39,903 nucleotides of DNA from Acidobacteriota bacterium (GTDB lineage Bacteria; Acidobacteriota; Vicinamibacteria; Marinacidobacterales; Marinacidobacteraceae). The translations under genes and the position numbers were made by a program. The notes under the pieces were generated by a model that was given only the letters and a program-made list of their open reading frames with translations, did not search any database and was not told where the DNA came from. The stretch is from positions 1 through 39,903 of the forward strand of contig VXWI01000111.1 of NCBI GenBank assembly GCA_009835985.1, read 5' to 3'. Below are positions 17,197-26,184 of the stretch, piece after piece. Every line of letters begins with the position of its first letter. Positions within the stretch are counted from its first letter, which is position 1.

Positions 17197-18359
17197 TGCG
17201 AAGGTTCTTGTTCATACCGATACTGATCGGCGCGGGCGCCTTGCTGGCGCTCCTGGTGGCGCTCGGCCCCCGGCCGGAGGCGCAGGAGATCGAAACGGTG
17301 CTGCCCGAGGTGCGGGCCGCAACGGTCCGCGTCGGCCCCGAGCGGGTGATGGTCCGGGCGGACGGGACCGTCCGCCCGGCGCGGCGGACCACGGTTGCGG
17401 CCGAGGTGGCGGGCCGGGTCGTCTGGTCGGCGCCCGGCCTCCGCGACGGAGCACGGGTGGAAGAGGGCGCGGCGCTCTTCCGGATCGAGTCGCTCGCGTA
17501 TGAGCAGGCGGTGGAGATGGCGCGGAGCCAGGTGGCGCAGGCCCGGCTGCAGTTGCAGTCGGAGGAAGGCCTGGCGCGGCTCGCGGAGGAAGAGTGGGCG
17601 GGAGAAGGCGCGGAACCGGATGCCCTCGCGCTTCGGGTCCCGCAGCTCGCCGCGGCGCGCGCCGGGGTCGCGGCGGCGGAGGCATCGCTGAAGCGGGCGG
17701 AGAACGAGCTCCAGAAGACGGAGGTGCGGGCGCCCCACACGGGCCTCGTGGGCTCACGGAACGCCGAGGTGGGCGAATGGGCCGCGCCCGGAGTGCCGCT
17801 GGTGGAACTCCTGTCGGTGGACGTGGCGGAAATCCGGGTGTCGCTGCCGGATGCCGCACTCGAGCTCATGGCGCTGCCGTTCGGAGGCGCTTCCGGCGGC
17901 CAGGGGCCGCGCGCCCGGCTGACGGCGGTGCTGGGTCCGGCGCTCGCCTCGATCACCTGGAGCTGGGAGGGCCGGCTGGTGCGGATGGCGGGCGAGGTGG
18001 ATCCGGCGACGCGGTTCTTCCCGGCGGTGATCGAGGTCCGGGATCCCTACGGGGACGGACCGGGAGGCCGTCCGCCGCTGGTGGCGGGGATGTTCGTGCG
18101 GGCGGAGATCGAGGGACGGGAGTATCCCGAGGTGGCCGTGGTGCCCCGCAGCGCGTTCCGCGAGGACGGGCGGGTGCTGGTCGTGAACGATGAAGGCCGG
18201 ATCGCGATCCGCGAGGTGGACGCGTTCTGGTCCACGGAAGACGGAGACCTGCTGGTCCGCTCGGGACTCGGGGACGGGGAGCGGGTGGTGACGAACCCGC
18301 CGGCGATCGTCACCGAGGGGATGACGGTGCGGCTGGCGGCGGTCCCGGACGGCGAGTAG
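17196..18359 (+). CDS. RND efflux periplasmic adaptor (HlyD/MFP family)
   Basis: Membrane-fusion adaptor linking the RND pump to the outer-membrane channel. A single N-terminal membrane anchor (RRFLFIPILIGAGALLALLV) is followed by the beta-barrel and lipoyl halves (TVRPARRTTVAAEVAGRVVW and later APHTGLVGSRNAEVGEWA), with an alpha-helical hairpin between them at about 105-185 containing several Glu/Ala-rich heptads. The C-terminal membrane-proximal domain runs to residue 387. ATG 17196 overlaps the previous stop; the GTG at 17193 directly before it is possible. The order channel, adaptor, pump is complete. The transported compound cannot be inferred. Confidence 0.9.
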   Translation: MRRFLFIPILIGAGALLALLVALGPRPEAQEIETVLPEVRAATVRVGPERVMVRADGTVRPARRTTVAAEVAGRVVWSAPGLRDGARVEEGAALFRIESLAYEQAVEMARSQVAQARLQLQSEEGLARLAEEEWAGEGAEPDALALRVPQLAAARAGVAAAEASLKRAENELQKTEVRAPHTGLVGSRNAEVGEWAAPGVPLVELLSVDVAEIRVSLPDAALELMALPFGGASGGQGPRARLTAVLGPALASITWSWEGRLVRMAGEVDPATRFFPAVIEVRDPYGDGPGGRPPLVAGMFVRAEIEGREYPEVAVVPRSAFREDGRVLVVNDEGRIAIREVDAFWSTEDGDLLVRSGLGDGERVVTNPPAIVTEGMTVRLAAVPDGE

Positions 18360-18366
18360 TTCGGAC

Positions 18367-21300
18367 ATGGACGCGATGGTGGAGGGACCCTCCACCGGAC
18401 CGGGCACTCGCCCGGAGTCGGGGGTGATCTCCTGGTTCGTCAGGAACCGGGTGGCCGCCAACCTCCTGCTGCTCGGAATCTCGCTGGGCGGGCTGCTCAC
18501 CCTCGGCGGCATCCCGCAGGAGATGATCCCCGAGACGCGGTCCTCGGCCCTGACCGTCACCACCGTCTTTCCGGGCGCCGGCGCCGAGGTGATCGAGGAC
18601 AGCGTCCTGTTGGGACTCGAGGAGACGCTCGACGACGTCTCGGGCGTGAAGGAGATCGCCGGCCTCGCGACCGAGGGAGTCGGCGTGCTCACCGTCGAGG
18701 TGGAACGGTGGGCCGACTTCCGGAGCGTGAGCGACGAGATCCGGGAGCGGGTGGAGTCCCTGACGACCCTGCCGGCGGACGCCGAGGAACCGGTGATCGC
18801 GGAGGTGCGGGTGGACCCGCTGCTGCTGCGGATCGCGGTCCACGGGGACGCCGACGAACGCAGTCTTGCCGAAGCGGCGCACCGGGTCCGGGACGCGCTC
18901 GCCCCCATCCCCGGGGTGGCGACGGTGGAGATCGCCTCGGGGCGGGACTACGAGATCTCGATCGAGGTCGCCGAAGACGTCCTCACGCGCTTCGGTTTGA
19001 CGTTCGACCAGGTCGCCATGGCGATCCGCCGGGGTTCGGCGGACGTCCCGGGCGGCTCCATCCGGTCCGACAGCGGCGAGCTGCGGGTCAGCACCGAGGC
19101 GGAAGCGGTCACCGGGGAGGACTTCGCGCGGATTCCCCTGATCGCCGCGCCCGGCGGCGGCGTCGTCACGGTCGGAGACGTCGGAGTCGTCACCGACGGT
19201 TTCGCGGACGTCCAGCGGTCAGCGCGCATGAACGGGGAGCCCGCGGCGCTTCTCGAGGTGATGCTGGCGAGCGGCGCCCGGCTCCTCGAGACCGCGCAGG
19301 CGGTCCACGCCGAAGTCCGCGAGATCGAACGAGCCATGCCGGAGGGTCTCTCGGTGACACCCTGGTTCGACGCCTGGCAACTCTTCGAAAGCCGCATGGA
19401 CGTCCTCGTCCGGAACGGGCTGCAGGGCCTGGCCCTCATCTTCCTCGTTCTCTTCTTCACCCTGTCGAGCCGGCTCGCGGTCTGGACCGCCGCCGGACTC
19501 CCGGTCGCCTTCTTCGGCGCCTTCCTGATGATGCCCGGGCTCGGGGTAACCGTGAACATGTTCAGCCTGTTCGGGTTCATCCTGACCCTCGGGATCGTGG
19601 TGGACGACGCCATCGTCGTGGGGGAGAACGTCCAGCGCCATGTCTCCCTCGCAAAGACTGGGGTGGAAGCCGCGGCCGTCAAGGGCGTGCGGCAGGTCCT
19701 GTTTCCCGCCTCGTTCGGGGTCCTGACCACGATGGCGGCGTTCGGGCCGCTGCTCGGTCTCCCCGGCATCTGGGGCGACCTCATGGGCACCCTTCCCCGC
19801 ATCGTCATCCCGGTGCTCGCCTTCTCGCTGGTGGACGCCGCCTGGATCCTTCCCCACCACATGGCGCACGGTGGACTCGGGGTGCGGCCGAGCCGCCGGC
19901 TCGCCCGGGTCCGGGCGGGTTTCCAGAACGCTCTCGACTGGAGCATCGAGGCCCTCTACCGCCCGGCGCTCGGCTGGTCGCTCAGGAACCGGCTCGCGAC
20001 CGTGGCCCTCGGGGTCCTGTCGCTGGCGCTCTCCCTGGGCCTCCTGGGCGGCGGCTGGGTGCCGGTCGAGACCACGCCGCCGTTCGACAGCGACGTGATC
20101 ACCGTGCAGGTCTCGCTCCCGCCCGGTTCCTCGGCGAGTGCCACGGAGGAAGTCGTCGGAGAGGTCGAGGCCGCAATCGTCCGGATCCGGGAAGAGGTCC
20201 GGGCCGAGTACGGCGTGGACCCGCAACGGAACCTGACGGCGCTCTCCGGTCAGCAGCTTCCCTTCGGCCCGGGAGGAGCCATCGGGGGAGCGTTGGCAGG
20301 ATCCGGAACCACCATCGGCCAAGTGGTGCTCGAGCTCATTCCCGCCGAGCAGCGGACCGGCTTCACCGCCCGGGGGATCGGCGACCGGCTGCGCGGCCTC
20401 ACCGGCACGCTGCCGCACGGCGGCGAGGTGACGGTCCTCACGTCGATCCTGGGCGAGGAGGCGGACATCTCGATCCGGATCAGCGGAGACGACATGGACG
20501 CGTTGCACGAAGGGTCGGCGGGCCTCCAGACGCTCCTCCGCGAGTACGGCGGAGTTAGTGCGGTGCGGGACGACTGGGACGGCAGCGCTCCCGAGCTGGT
20601 GGCGCGCGTCCGTTCCGGCGGGGCCGGGATCGGGATCGGCGCCGGCGAATTCGGACGCCAGTTGCGCCAGGCGTTCTACGGCGAAGAGGTGCAGCGGATC
20701 CAGCGAGGACGCGATGAGATCCGTGTCCTCCTGCGCTACCCGGAATCGGGCCGCACCCGGCCCGAAGACGTGACCGGGATGCGGGTCCGGCGTGCCGACG
20801 GCGGGGTGGCTCCCATCGGCGAGGTCGCCGAACTCGCCCGCGCCGAGAAGCTGGCGGCAATCCGGCGCGTGGACGGCGCGCGGGCGGTCACCGTCCACAC
20901 AAACGTGGACCCCCGGGTCGCCTCCGCCGGGGCGGTGCTGGCCGATGTCCAGGCGCGCGTGCTTCCCGATCTCGGGAACGAGTACCCCGACCTGCGATTC
21001 GATGTCGTCGGACTGGCCGGCGATCAGGCGGAGACCCTGGAGGCTCTCCAGCAGAACGTGCTGCTGGCGCTCATCCTCATCTACGCGCTGCTCGCGGTGC
21101 CGCTCTCCTCGTGGACACAACCCTTCGTCATCATGGCGGCAGTGCCCTTCGGGCTCGCAGGGGCCATTTTCGGCCACCTGATCATGGGGGTGCCGTTCTC
21201 GATTCCCAGCTTCTTCGGCATGGTGCCGCTCGTCGGGATCGTGGTGAACGACGCCCTCGTGCTGCTGGATTTCATCAACCGGGAGCGCCGCGCCGGGATG

Positions 21301-21549
21301 CCCACCCGGGAGGCGGTCCTCGCGGCCGGACCCCTCCGTTTCCGGCCCATCATCCTCACCTCGGTGACCACCTGCGCCGGGCTCGCTCCGCTGATGGCCG
21401 AGCGCAGCATCCAGGCGCAGTTCCTCATCCCGATGGCCGCTTCGCTCGCCTTCGGGGTCGCCTTCGCCACCCTCGTCACCCTGCTGATCGTTCCGGCCCT
21501 CTATAGCCTGGGGGACGACGCCGCCCTGCTGCTACGGGGCCGGAGATAG
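18367..21549 (+). CDS. RND efflux pump, inner-membrane transporter (HAE1/AcrB family)
   Basis: Proton-driven multidrug-type exporter. The 1060 residues have the duplicated RND plan: membrane segment 1 at about 30-50, a large periplasmic loop, membrane segments 2-6 from about 350-510, a second membrane segment near 545, a second loop, and the last five segments from about 895. Motif GIVVDDAIVVGEN near residue 411 carries the paired Asp used in proton relay in AcrB-like pumps. The second half has GIVVNDALVLLDFINRERR. IPQEMIPET near the start is the family N-terminal motif. It begins seven bases after the adaptor stop. The pump is a heteromeric-complex member, not a metal type: the CusA-type Met pairs were not seen. 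Substrate unknown. Confidence 0.93.
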   Translation: MDAMVEGPSTGPGTRPESGVISWFVRNRVAANLLLLGISLGGLLTLGGIPQEMIPETRSSALTVTTVFPGAGAEVIEDSVLLGLEETLDDVSGVKEIAGLATEGVGVLTVEVERWADFRSVSDEIRERVESLTTLPADAEEPVIAEVRVDPLLLRIAVHGDADERSLAEAAHRVRDALAPIPGVATVEIASGRDYEISIEVAEDVLTRFGLTFDQVAMAIRRGSADVPGGSIRSDSGELRVSTEAEAVTGEDFARIPLIAAPGGGVVTVGDVGVVTDGFADVQRSARMNGEPAALLEVMLASGARLLETAQAVHAEVREIERAMPEGLSVTPWFDAWQLFESRMDVLVRNGLQGLALIFLVLFFTLSSRLAVWTAAGLPVAFFGAFLMMPGLGVTVNMFSLFGFILTLGIVVDDAIVVGENVQRHVSLAKTGVEAAAVKGVRQVLFPASFGVLTTMAAFGPLLGLPGIWGDLMGTLPRIVIPVLAFSLVDAAWILPHHMAHGGLGVRPSRRLARVRAGFQNALDWSIEALYRPALGWSLRNRLATVALGVLSLALSLGLLGGGWVPVETTPPFDSDVITVQVSLPPGSSASATEEVVGEVEAAIVRIREEVRAEYGVDPQRNLTALSGQQLPFGPGGAIGGALAGSGTTIGQVVLELIPAEQRTGFTARGIGDRLRGLTGTLPHGGEVTVLTSILGEEADISIRISGDDMDALHEGSAGLQTLLREYGGVSAVRDDWDGSAPELVARVRSGGAGIGIGAGEFGRQLRQAFYGEEVQRIQRGRDEIRVLLRYPESGRTRPEDVTGMRVRRADGGVAPIGEVAELARAEKLAAIRRVDGARAVTVHTNVDPRVASAGAVLADVQARVLPDLGNEYPDLRFDVVGLAGDQAETLEALQQNVLLALILIYALLAVPLSSWTQPFVIMAAVPFGLAGAIFGHLIMGVPFSIPSFFGMVPLVGIVVNDALVLLDFINRERRAGMPTREAVLAAGPLRFRPIILTSVTTCAGLAPLMAERSIQAQFLIPMAASLAFGVAFATLVTLLIVPALYSLGDDAALLLRGRR

Positions 21550-21636
21550 GGCCCGACCCGGCAAGTCCCGCCCGATCCCGTTCCGGGTCCGACCACTGCC
21601 GGAGGTACGGTCGGAACGCGTCAGGTATACAGTTCG

Positions 21637-21691
21637 CTCGGTTTGTCGGTCGGTTCGATCGGTTGGGTGGGATCGGTCGATTCGGTCGGTC
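21637..21691 (+). repeat. Low-complexity TCGGT-rich tract
   Basis: A degenerate run of TCGGT and TCGATT units (for example TCGGTCGGTTCGATCGGTT) directly upstream of the oxygenase-like gene. It could be translated in frame with the next gene, but the resulting Ser/Gly/Val-rich peptide is not credible as protein. A TATACA sequence lies just before it near 21625. Confidence 0.5.
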
Positions 21692-21696
21692 ACTGC

Positions 21697-22911
21697 ATGT
21701 CCACGCGCCACGAGCGATCCGCGCCGCAACCCCCGGAGGTGTTTGTCCCGACCGCGTACCGCACCGGGTACGAGAGGGCGCGCTGGAACGATCCGGAGCT
21801 GGCGCACCGGTATGTCGAGCACACCACGAAGGGGGACCCGCTCGCCGATGCGGCGATCGAGTCGATGGTGGGCCTGCCCCAGAAACGGATCCACGAGATC
21901 ATCACGGCGGGGATGGAGGAGGACGAGGCCGGCTTCCGGGACGCGCCGCCGGAACTCAGAGAACTCATCGAGTCCAGTTCCATCCAGCCCGACTGGTTCG
22001 ATTCGAAGGCCGTCTATCCCGGCTGCCGGGCGTTCCACGCCGATTCGGATCTCTACGTCCAGGCACTGGTCGGCTCGAGCATCGTCTGGGGTTTCACCAC
22101 CCTCATCAGCAAGTCGTTCTTCACCACCGGAAGGCTGACGGACCACGGGGTCCGCCGTCTCCGCCAGAATATCCGCCAACTCATCGAGATCATGATCCCG
22201 GGGGGCCTCGAGCGCCACGGCGAGGGCTGGAAGCTGAGCGTCAGGATCCGGCTCATCCACGCCCAGGTGCGGTACCACCTCAGGAGATCCGACGAGTGGG
22301 ACGAGGCGGAGGTCGGGACGCCGATCCATATCGGGCACGTGGCGCTGGCGGCGGCCAACTTCTCGGCGCGGGTGATCGAGGCGGCGAAACGGCTCGGCGC
22401 CGAGCCGACGGCGGAGGAGAGCGAGGCGTTCGTCCAGATCTGGCGCTACTCGGGACACCTGATGGGCGTTCCGGAAACGATCCTGTTCAGGAGCGAGGCG
22501 GAGGCGCTCGAACTCTGCCGGGTGGCCGTCGCCTGCGAGCCGCGGCCGACGATCGAGGGCATCGTGATGGCGAACGCCCTTGTCAATTCCGCCCCGGTAG
22601 TCATCGGCATCCGGAAGCCCACCGAGCGCCAACACCTCGCCAACTATGTGTATCGCGTGTCCCGCGCCCTGATCGGCGACGAGTTGGCGGACAAGCTCAA
22701 CTACCCGCCCCAGTCCACCCGGGGCCTGCTCTTCTACCTCCGGAACAAGCGCCGCCTGGCGAAGCGGTTGCGCCGCCTGGTGCCGCGCTGGGAAGCGAAG
22801 GCGAAAGTCGACCGCTTCACCGCGCTCGTGGACAACTCGCAACTCCGCGATCCGCTCATCTCCTACCGGTTGCCCCCGAAACTGCATTCCGACGAAACCC
22901 AGACCTGGTAG
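21697..22911 (+). CDS. Oxygenase MpaB / rubber oxygenase Lcp catalytic domain protein (DUF2236-like)
   Basis: A 404-residue all-helical protein resembling the MpaB/Lcp catalytic domain, a b-type haem fold found in latex-clearing protein and fungal MpaB. The helix IRLIHAQVR contains R185-x2-H188-x3-R192, the kind of Arg/His arrangement expected around the haem, and a following conserved stretch reads VGTPIHIGHVALAAANFSAR. No signal peptide is visible, unlike secreted Lcp enzymes, so a cytoplasmic or membrane-associated role on lipids or isoprenoids is more likely than rubber degradation. ATG 21697 is used; codons before it lie in a TCGGT-rich tract and look noncoding. It stands alone between the RND operon and the nuclease operon. 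Assignment is by motif and fold impression, moderately sure. Confidence 0.65.
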   Translation: MSTRHERSAPQPPEVFVPTAYRTGYERARWNDPELAHRYVEHTTKGDPLADAAIESMVGLPQKRIHEIITAGMEEDEAGFRDAPPELRELIESSSIQPDWFDSKAVYPGCRAFHADSDLYVQALVGSSIVWGFTTLISKSFFTTGRLTDHGVRRLRQNIRQLIEIMIPGGLERHGEGWKLSVRIRLIHAQVRYHLRRSDEWDEAEVGTPIHIGHVALAAANFSARVIEAAKRLGAEPTAEESEAFVQIWRYSGHLMGVPETILFRSEAEALELCRVAVACEPRPTIEGIVMANALVNSAPVVIGIRKPTERQHLANYVYRVSRALIGDELADKLNYPPQSTRGLLFYLRNKRRLAKRLRRLVPRWEAKAKVDRFTALVDNSQLRDPLISYRLPPKLHSDETQTW

Positions 22912-22977
22912 CCGATCCGGGGGCGGCGCTCGCCTCGCCGACAGGATTTGTCGCGTTTGAATCCTAGAGTGGGAACC

Positions 22978-25900
22978 GTGCCGAAGCGATTTGTCAAGAG
23001 CCCGCGGGCGGCGGTGCGGATCGCGGCGGCCCGCCGGTTTCTCGAGGAGCTCGGCACGAAGCGGCCGTTCCTCGTCGTCGCGGCCGGCCGCCACGCCGCC
23101 GACCGGATCGTCCACGAGGTGGCGGAGACGAGAGGCCCTTCCGGCGCGCTCCTCGGCGCCTTCCGCTTCGGCCTGTTCGTTCTCGCCCAGGAGCTCGCGC
23201 GCGCCGAATTGGCGGCGCGCCAACTCCGGGCGCTCACCCCGGCAGCGAGGCTCGCGGCGGTCGTCCGGGTCATCCACCGGGCACGCCGGCAGGGAACGCT
23301 GGGCCGATTCGGCGAAGCCGCCGAGGGTCCGGGGCTCGCCGTCCGGCTCGCCACCACGGTCGACGAACTGCGCCGGGCAGGCGTCGGCGCCGCCCGGCTG
23401 GGCGGCCGGGGCGGCGGCCGCGGGGCGCGCTACGGCGCCTACCGGGAGACGCTGGCCGAGGTAGGCCTCGCCGACCGGGCGGAGACGTTCGCCGCCGCCA
23501 CCCGCAGGATCGAACGCGGCGCCGGTCCGCCGGTGGGCCTCCCCCTCCTCCTGCTGGACGTTCCGCTCTGGGGCGCGGCGGCGCGCCGTTTCGCGGGCGT
23601 CCTGGCTGGAGCCGCCCCCGAGGTGTTCCTGACGCTGCCCGAGGGGGACACCGCCACCGAGGAGGCCGTGCTCGCGCTTGGGGCCGAGCCGCTCCCGGCA
23701 CCCGAAGCGGGCTCGGAAGACGCGCCGCCCGACGACGCGGTGGCTTCGGCGCAACGCCACCTGTTCGCCACCCGGCGGCCCGATCCCGACCGGGAACGCC
23801 ACGGGCTCAGCGTGATCGCGGCGCCCGGAACCGCGGCGGAGGCGATCGAGCACGCCCGCGGGTTTCTCGCCGAGGCGGGCGAAGGTGTTCCGTTCGACCG
23901 GATGGCCGTCCTCCTCCCCGAGCCTGCCGGTCAGGCTTCGGCGTTTCAGGAAGCCTTCGAGCGCGCCCGGATCCCGGCGTTTTTCGATGCCGGCGCCCGG
24001 CGGCCGCACCCGGCCGGGCGCGCCTTTGTGGTCCTGCTCGACTGTGCGCGGGAGGGGCTGTCCGCCACGCGGTTCGCGGAGTACCTGTCGCTGGGAGAGA
24101 CTCCGTCCGCCCCAACGGGGCTACCCGAGGCCGACGCCGAGGGAGATGAGGCGCTGGAGGTCCCGGGTTTCGTGGCGCCGCGCCGCTGGGAGCGGCTCAT
24201 CCTGGATTCCGAGGTCATCGGGGGTCTCGACCGCTGGGAAAGACGCCTCGCCCACTTCGCGGATCGGCTGCGGCAGGACGAAGAGGCGGAGGAGGATGAG
24301 GCGAGGCGGGAGCACCACCGGCTGCGCCAGGGAGACCTCCGGCGTCTGACCGAGACCGCCCTTCCCATCCTCCGCCGGCTGGCGGCCCTCCCCTCCCCGC
24401 ACGCGAGCTATTCGGAGTGGACGCGTCACCTCGACGGGCTCGCCCGCGCCGCACTTCTCCATCCCCAGGGCGTCATCGACTGCCTGGCGGAAACGGACCC
24501 GATGCGGGATGTGAGCGAAGTCACCCTCGACGAGGTGCGGGAAAGCCTCGCCGGACGGCTGGCCGAGGTGGTCACCCGCTCCCGGGGCAGCCGCTACGGC
24601 CGGGTCTGGGTGGGGCCCATCGACGCCGCGCGCGGGCTCGCCTTCGACGTGGTGGCCGTCCCGGGACTCTCCGAACGGGCGTTCCCCCGCGTGCTCCGCG
24701 AAGATCCGATGCTCCTCGACCGGGAGCGCGCAGCGCTCACTCCGGACTTGCCGGTGCGTTCCGATCTGGCCGAGCGCGAACGCCTGCGGCTCCGGATCGG
24801 GGTCGGCGCGGCCACCCGGAGACTCACGCTCAGCTATTCCTCGCTGAATCTCGTCGAGGGCCGCCCCCAGGTGCCGTCGTACTACCTGGCGGAAGCGTTC
24901 CGGGCGGGTCTCGGGAAGATTCCGACGCTCGCCCAAATCCGTTCCCGGGCGGGCCGGGAGAGCAAGGTGGTTCGCGGGATTCGCGCGCCCCGCGACGCGT
25001 CGCTCGCGATCGACCGGCGCGAGTTCGATCTGGCGCAGGTCGCGTCCGCTCTCGGAAGGCCGGAGGCCCGCGCCGCAGACGCCGGGGCGGCAGCGTATCT
25101 GCTCTCCGATCCGGCGCTGGCGCGGGCGCTTCGCCAGGAGTACATGCGCCAGCAGTGGAAGTGGCAGTCTCCCGACGGTTTCCTGAACCCGAACCAGGCC
25201 GCGCTGGAAGCGCTGGAACGGCACCGCCCCGGGAACCGTTCCTTCTCGGCGACCGGCCTCGAGGCGTACGCCGCCTGCCCCTATCAGTTCTTTCTCAAGA
25301 ACCTCGTCCGGCTGCGGCCGGTCGAACGTCCCGAGGCGCTGGTCCACCTGGACCCGCTCACCCGCGGTTCCCTCCTGCACGACGTGTTCTTCCACCTGGG
25401 ACGCGAATTCCGGAAGCGCGGGCTGGCCCCGCTTCGGGAAGAACGGCTCGACGAGGCGTTCGATCTGCTGACGGAGATCTTCCAGCGGGTGGAAGCCGAA
25501 GTACGCGAGCGGGTCGCGCCGGCGATCGAGCGCATCTGGCGGGACCAGATGGACGGGCTGCTGGGCGACCTGCGCGGCTTCCTGCACCGGTACAAGGAGA
25601 CCGGGCGCGTCCCCCTGGCGAACGAGCTCACCTTCGGCATGGGGGCGAAACAACCCGCCGACCCAGCCAGCCGGACCGAGGCGGCGGTGCTTCCCGGCGG
25701 ACTCCGGCTCCACGGCTCGATCGACGTGGTCGAGCGGCTCCCCGACCGAACCGTGCAGATCACGGACTACAAGACCGGACGCGCCTCGATCGAGACCACC
25801 GACACCCAGAGCATCCTGTTCGGGGGCCGCGCCCTCCAGCCGCTCCTCTACGCCCTGGCCTACGAGGCGCTGTCCGGGTCGCCCGCGGCCTCGGGCCGGC

Positions 25901-26184
25901 TCTACTACGCGACCATCCGCGGCGCCTACCTGGAAACGGAGGTGGACGCCGCGAGCGAGACCTCGCGGACGGTCTTCGAGTCGTTCGTCGCCGGACTCGA
26001 CCGGGCGGTCCAGGGCGGGCGCTTCCCGGCCCTGCCCAATCCCGGGGTCACCTACCGGGTGTGCGACTACTGCGACTACCTCCCGGTCTGCGGACCGCGG
26101 CCCGCGGGGCACGCTCGAACCAAGGCCCGGGCCGGGTTCGCCGCCGCCCTCGACGACGTCGTCGGAATCCGGAGCCTCCCGTGA
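22978..26184 (+). CDS. addB: AddB-like PD-(D/E)XK nuclease subunit of a helicase-nuclease complex
   Basis: Partner subunit of an AddAB-type recombination complex that processes double-strand DNA ends for RecA. The N-terminal half is a helicase-like scaffold without a Walker A (FLVVAAGRHAADRIV where GxGKT would sit), as in the inactive AddB of several lineages. The C-terminal nuclease domain has GSLLHDVFF, then ITDYKTGRAS (catalytic Asp-x-Lys), and four cysteines consistent with an iron-sulfur cluster: one at AACPYQFFLKN and three at VCDYCDYLPVC. Length about 1068 residues fits. The start is uncertain: GTG 22978 chosen, TTG 22948 also possible. The stop overlaps the AddA-like start (GTGA). Confidence 0.85.
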   Translation: MPKRFVKSPRAAVRIAAARRFLEELGTKRPFLVVAAGRHAADRIVHEVAETRGPSGALLGAFRFGLFVLAQELARAELAARQLRALTPAARLAAVVRVIHRARRQGTLGRFGEAAEGPGLAVRLATTVDELRRAGVGAARLGGRGGGRGARYGAYRETLAEVGLADRAETFAAATRRIERGAGPPVGLPLLLLDVPLWGAAARRFAGVLAGAAPEVFLTLPEGDTATEEAVLALGAEPLPAPEAGSEDAPPDDAVASAQRHLFATRRPDPDRERHGLSVIAAPGTAAEAIEHARGFLAEAGEGVPFDRMAVLLPEPAGQASAFQEAFERARIPAFFDAGARRPHPAGRAFVVLLDCAREGLSATRFAEYLSLGETPSAPTGLPEADAEGDEALEVPGFVAPRRWERLILDSEVIGGLDRWERRLAHFADRLRQDEEAEEDEARREHHRLRQGDLRRLTETALPILRRLAALPSPHASYSEWTRHLDGLARAALLHPQGVIDCLAETDPMRDVSEVTLDEVRESLAGRLAEVVTRSRGSRYGRVWVGPIDAARGLAFDVVAVPGLSERAFPRVLREDPMLLDRERAALTPDLPVRSDLAERERLRLRIGVGAATRRLTLSYSSLNLVEGRPQVPSYYLAEAFRAGLGKIPTLAQIRSRAGRESKVVRGIRAPRDASLAIDRREFDLAQVASALGRPEARAADAGAAAYLLSDPALARALRQEYMRQQWKWQSPDGFLNPNQAALEALERHRPGNRSFSATGLEAYAACPYQFFLKNLVRLRPVERPEALVHLDPLTRGSLLHDVFFHLGREFRKRGLAPLREERLDEAFDLLTEIFQRVEAEVRERVAPAIERIWRDQMDGLLGDLRGFLHRYKETGRVPLANELTFGMGAKQPADPASRTEAAVLPGGLRLHGSIDVVERLPDRTVQITDYKTGRASIETTDTQSILFGGRALQPLLYALAYEALSGSPAASGRLYYATIRGAYLETEVDAASETSRTVFESFVAGLDRAVQGGRFPALPNPGVTYRVCDYCDYLPVCGPRPAGHARTKARAGFAAALDDVVGIRSLP

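Noticed and set aside
24417-26180. Long N-terminal extension in frame with the AddA-like helicase
   Set aside because: It overlaps the well-supported AddB-like gene in another frame, its composition is Arg/Pro/Gly-rich as in high-GC shadow frames, and the helicase starts naturally at GTG 26181 with a GTGA overlap.
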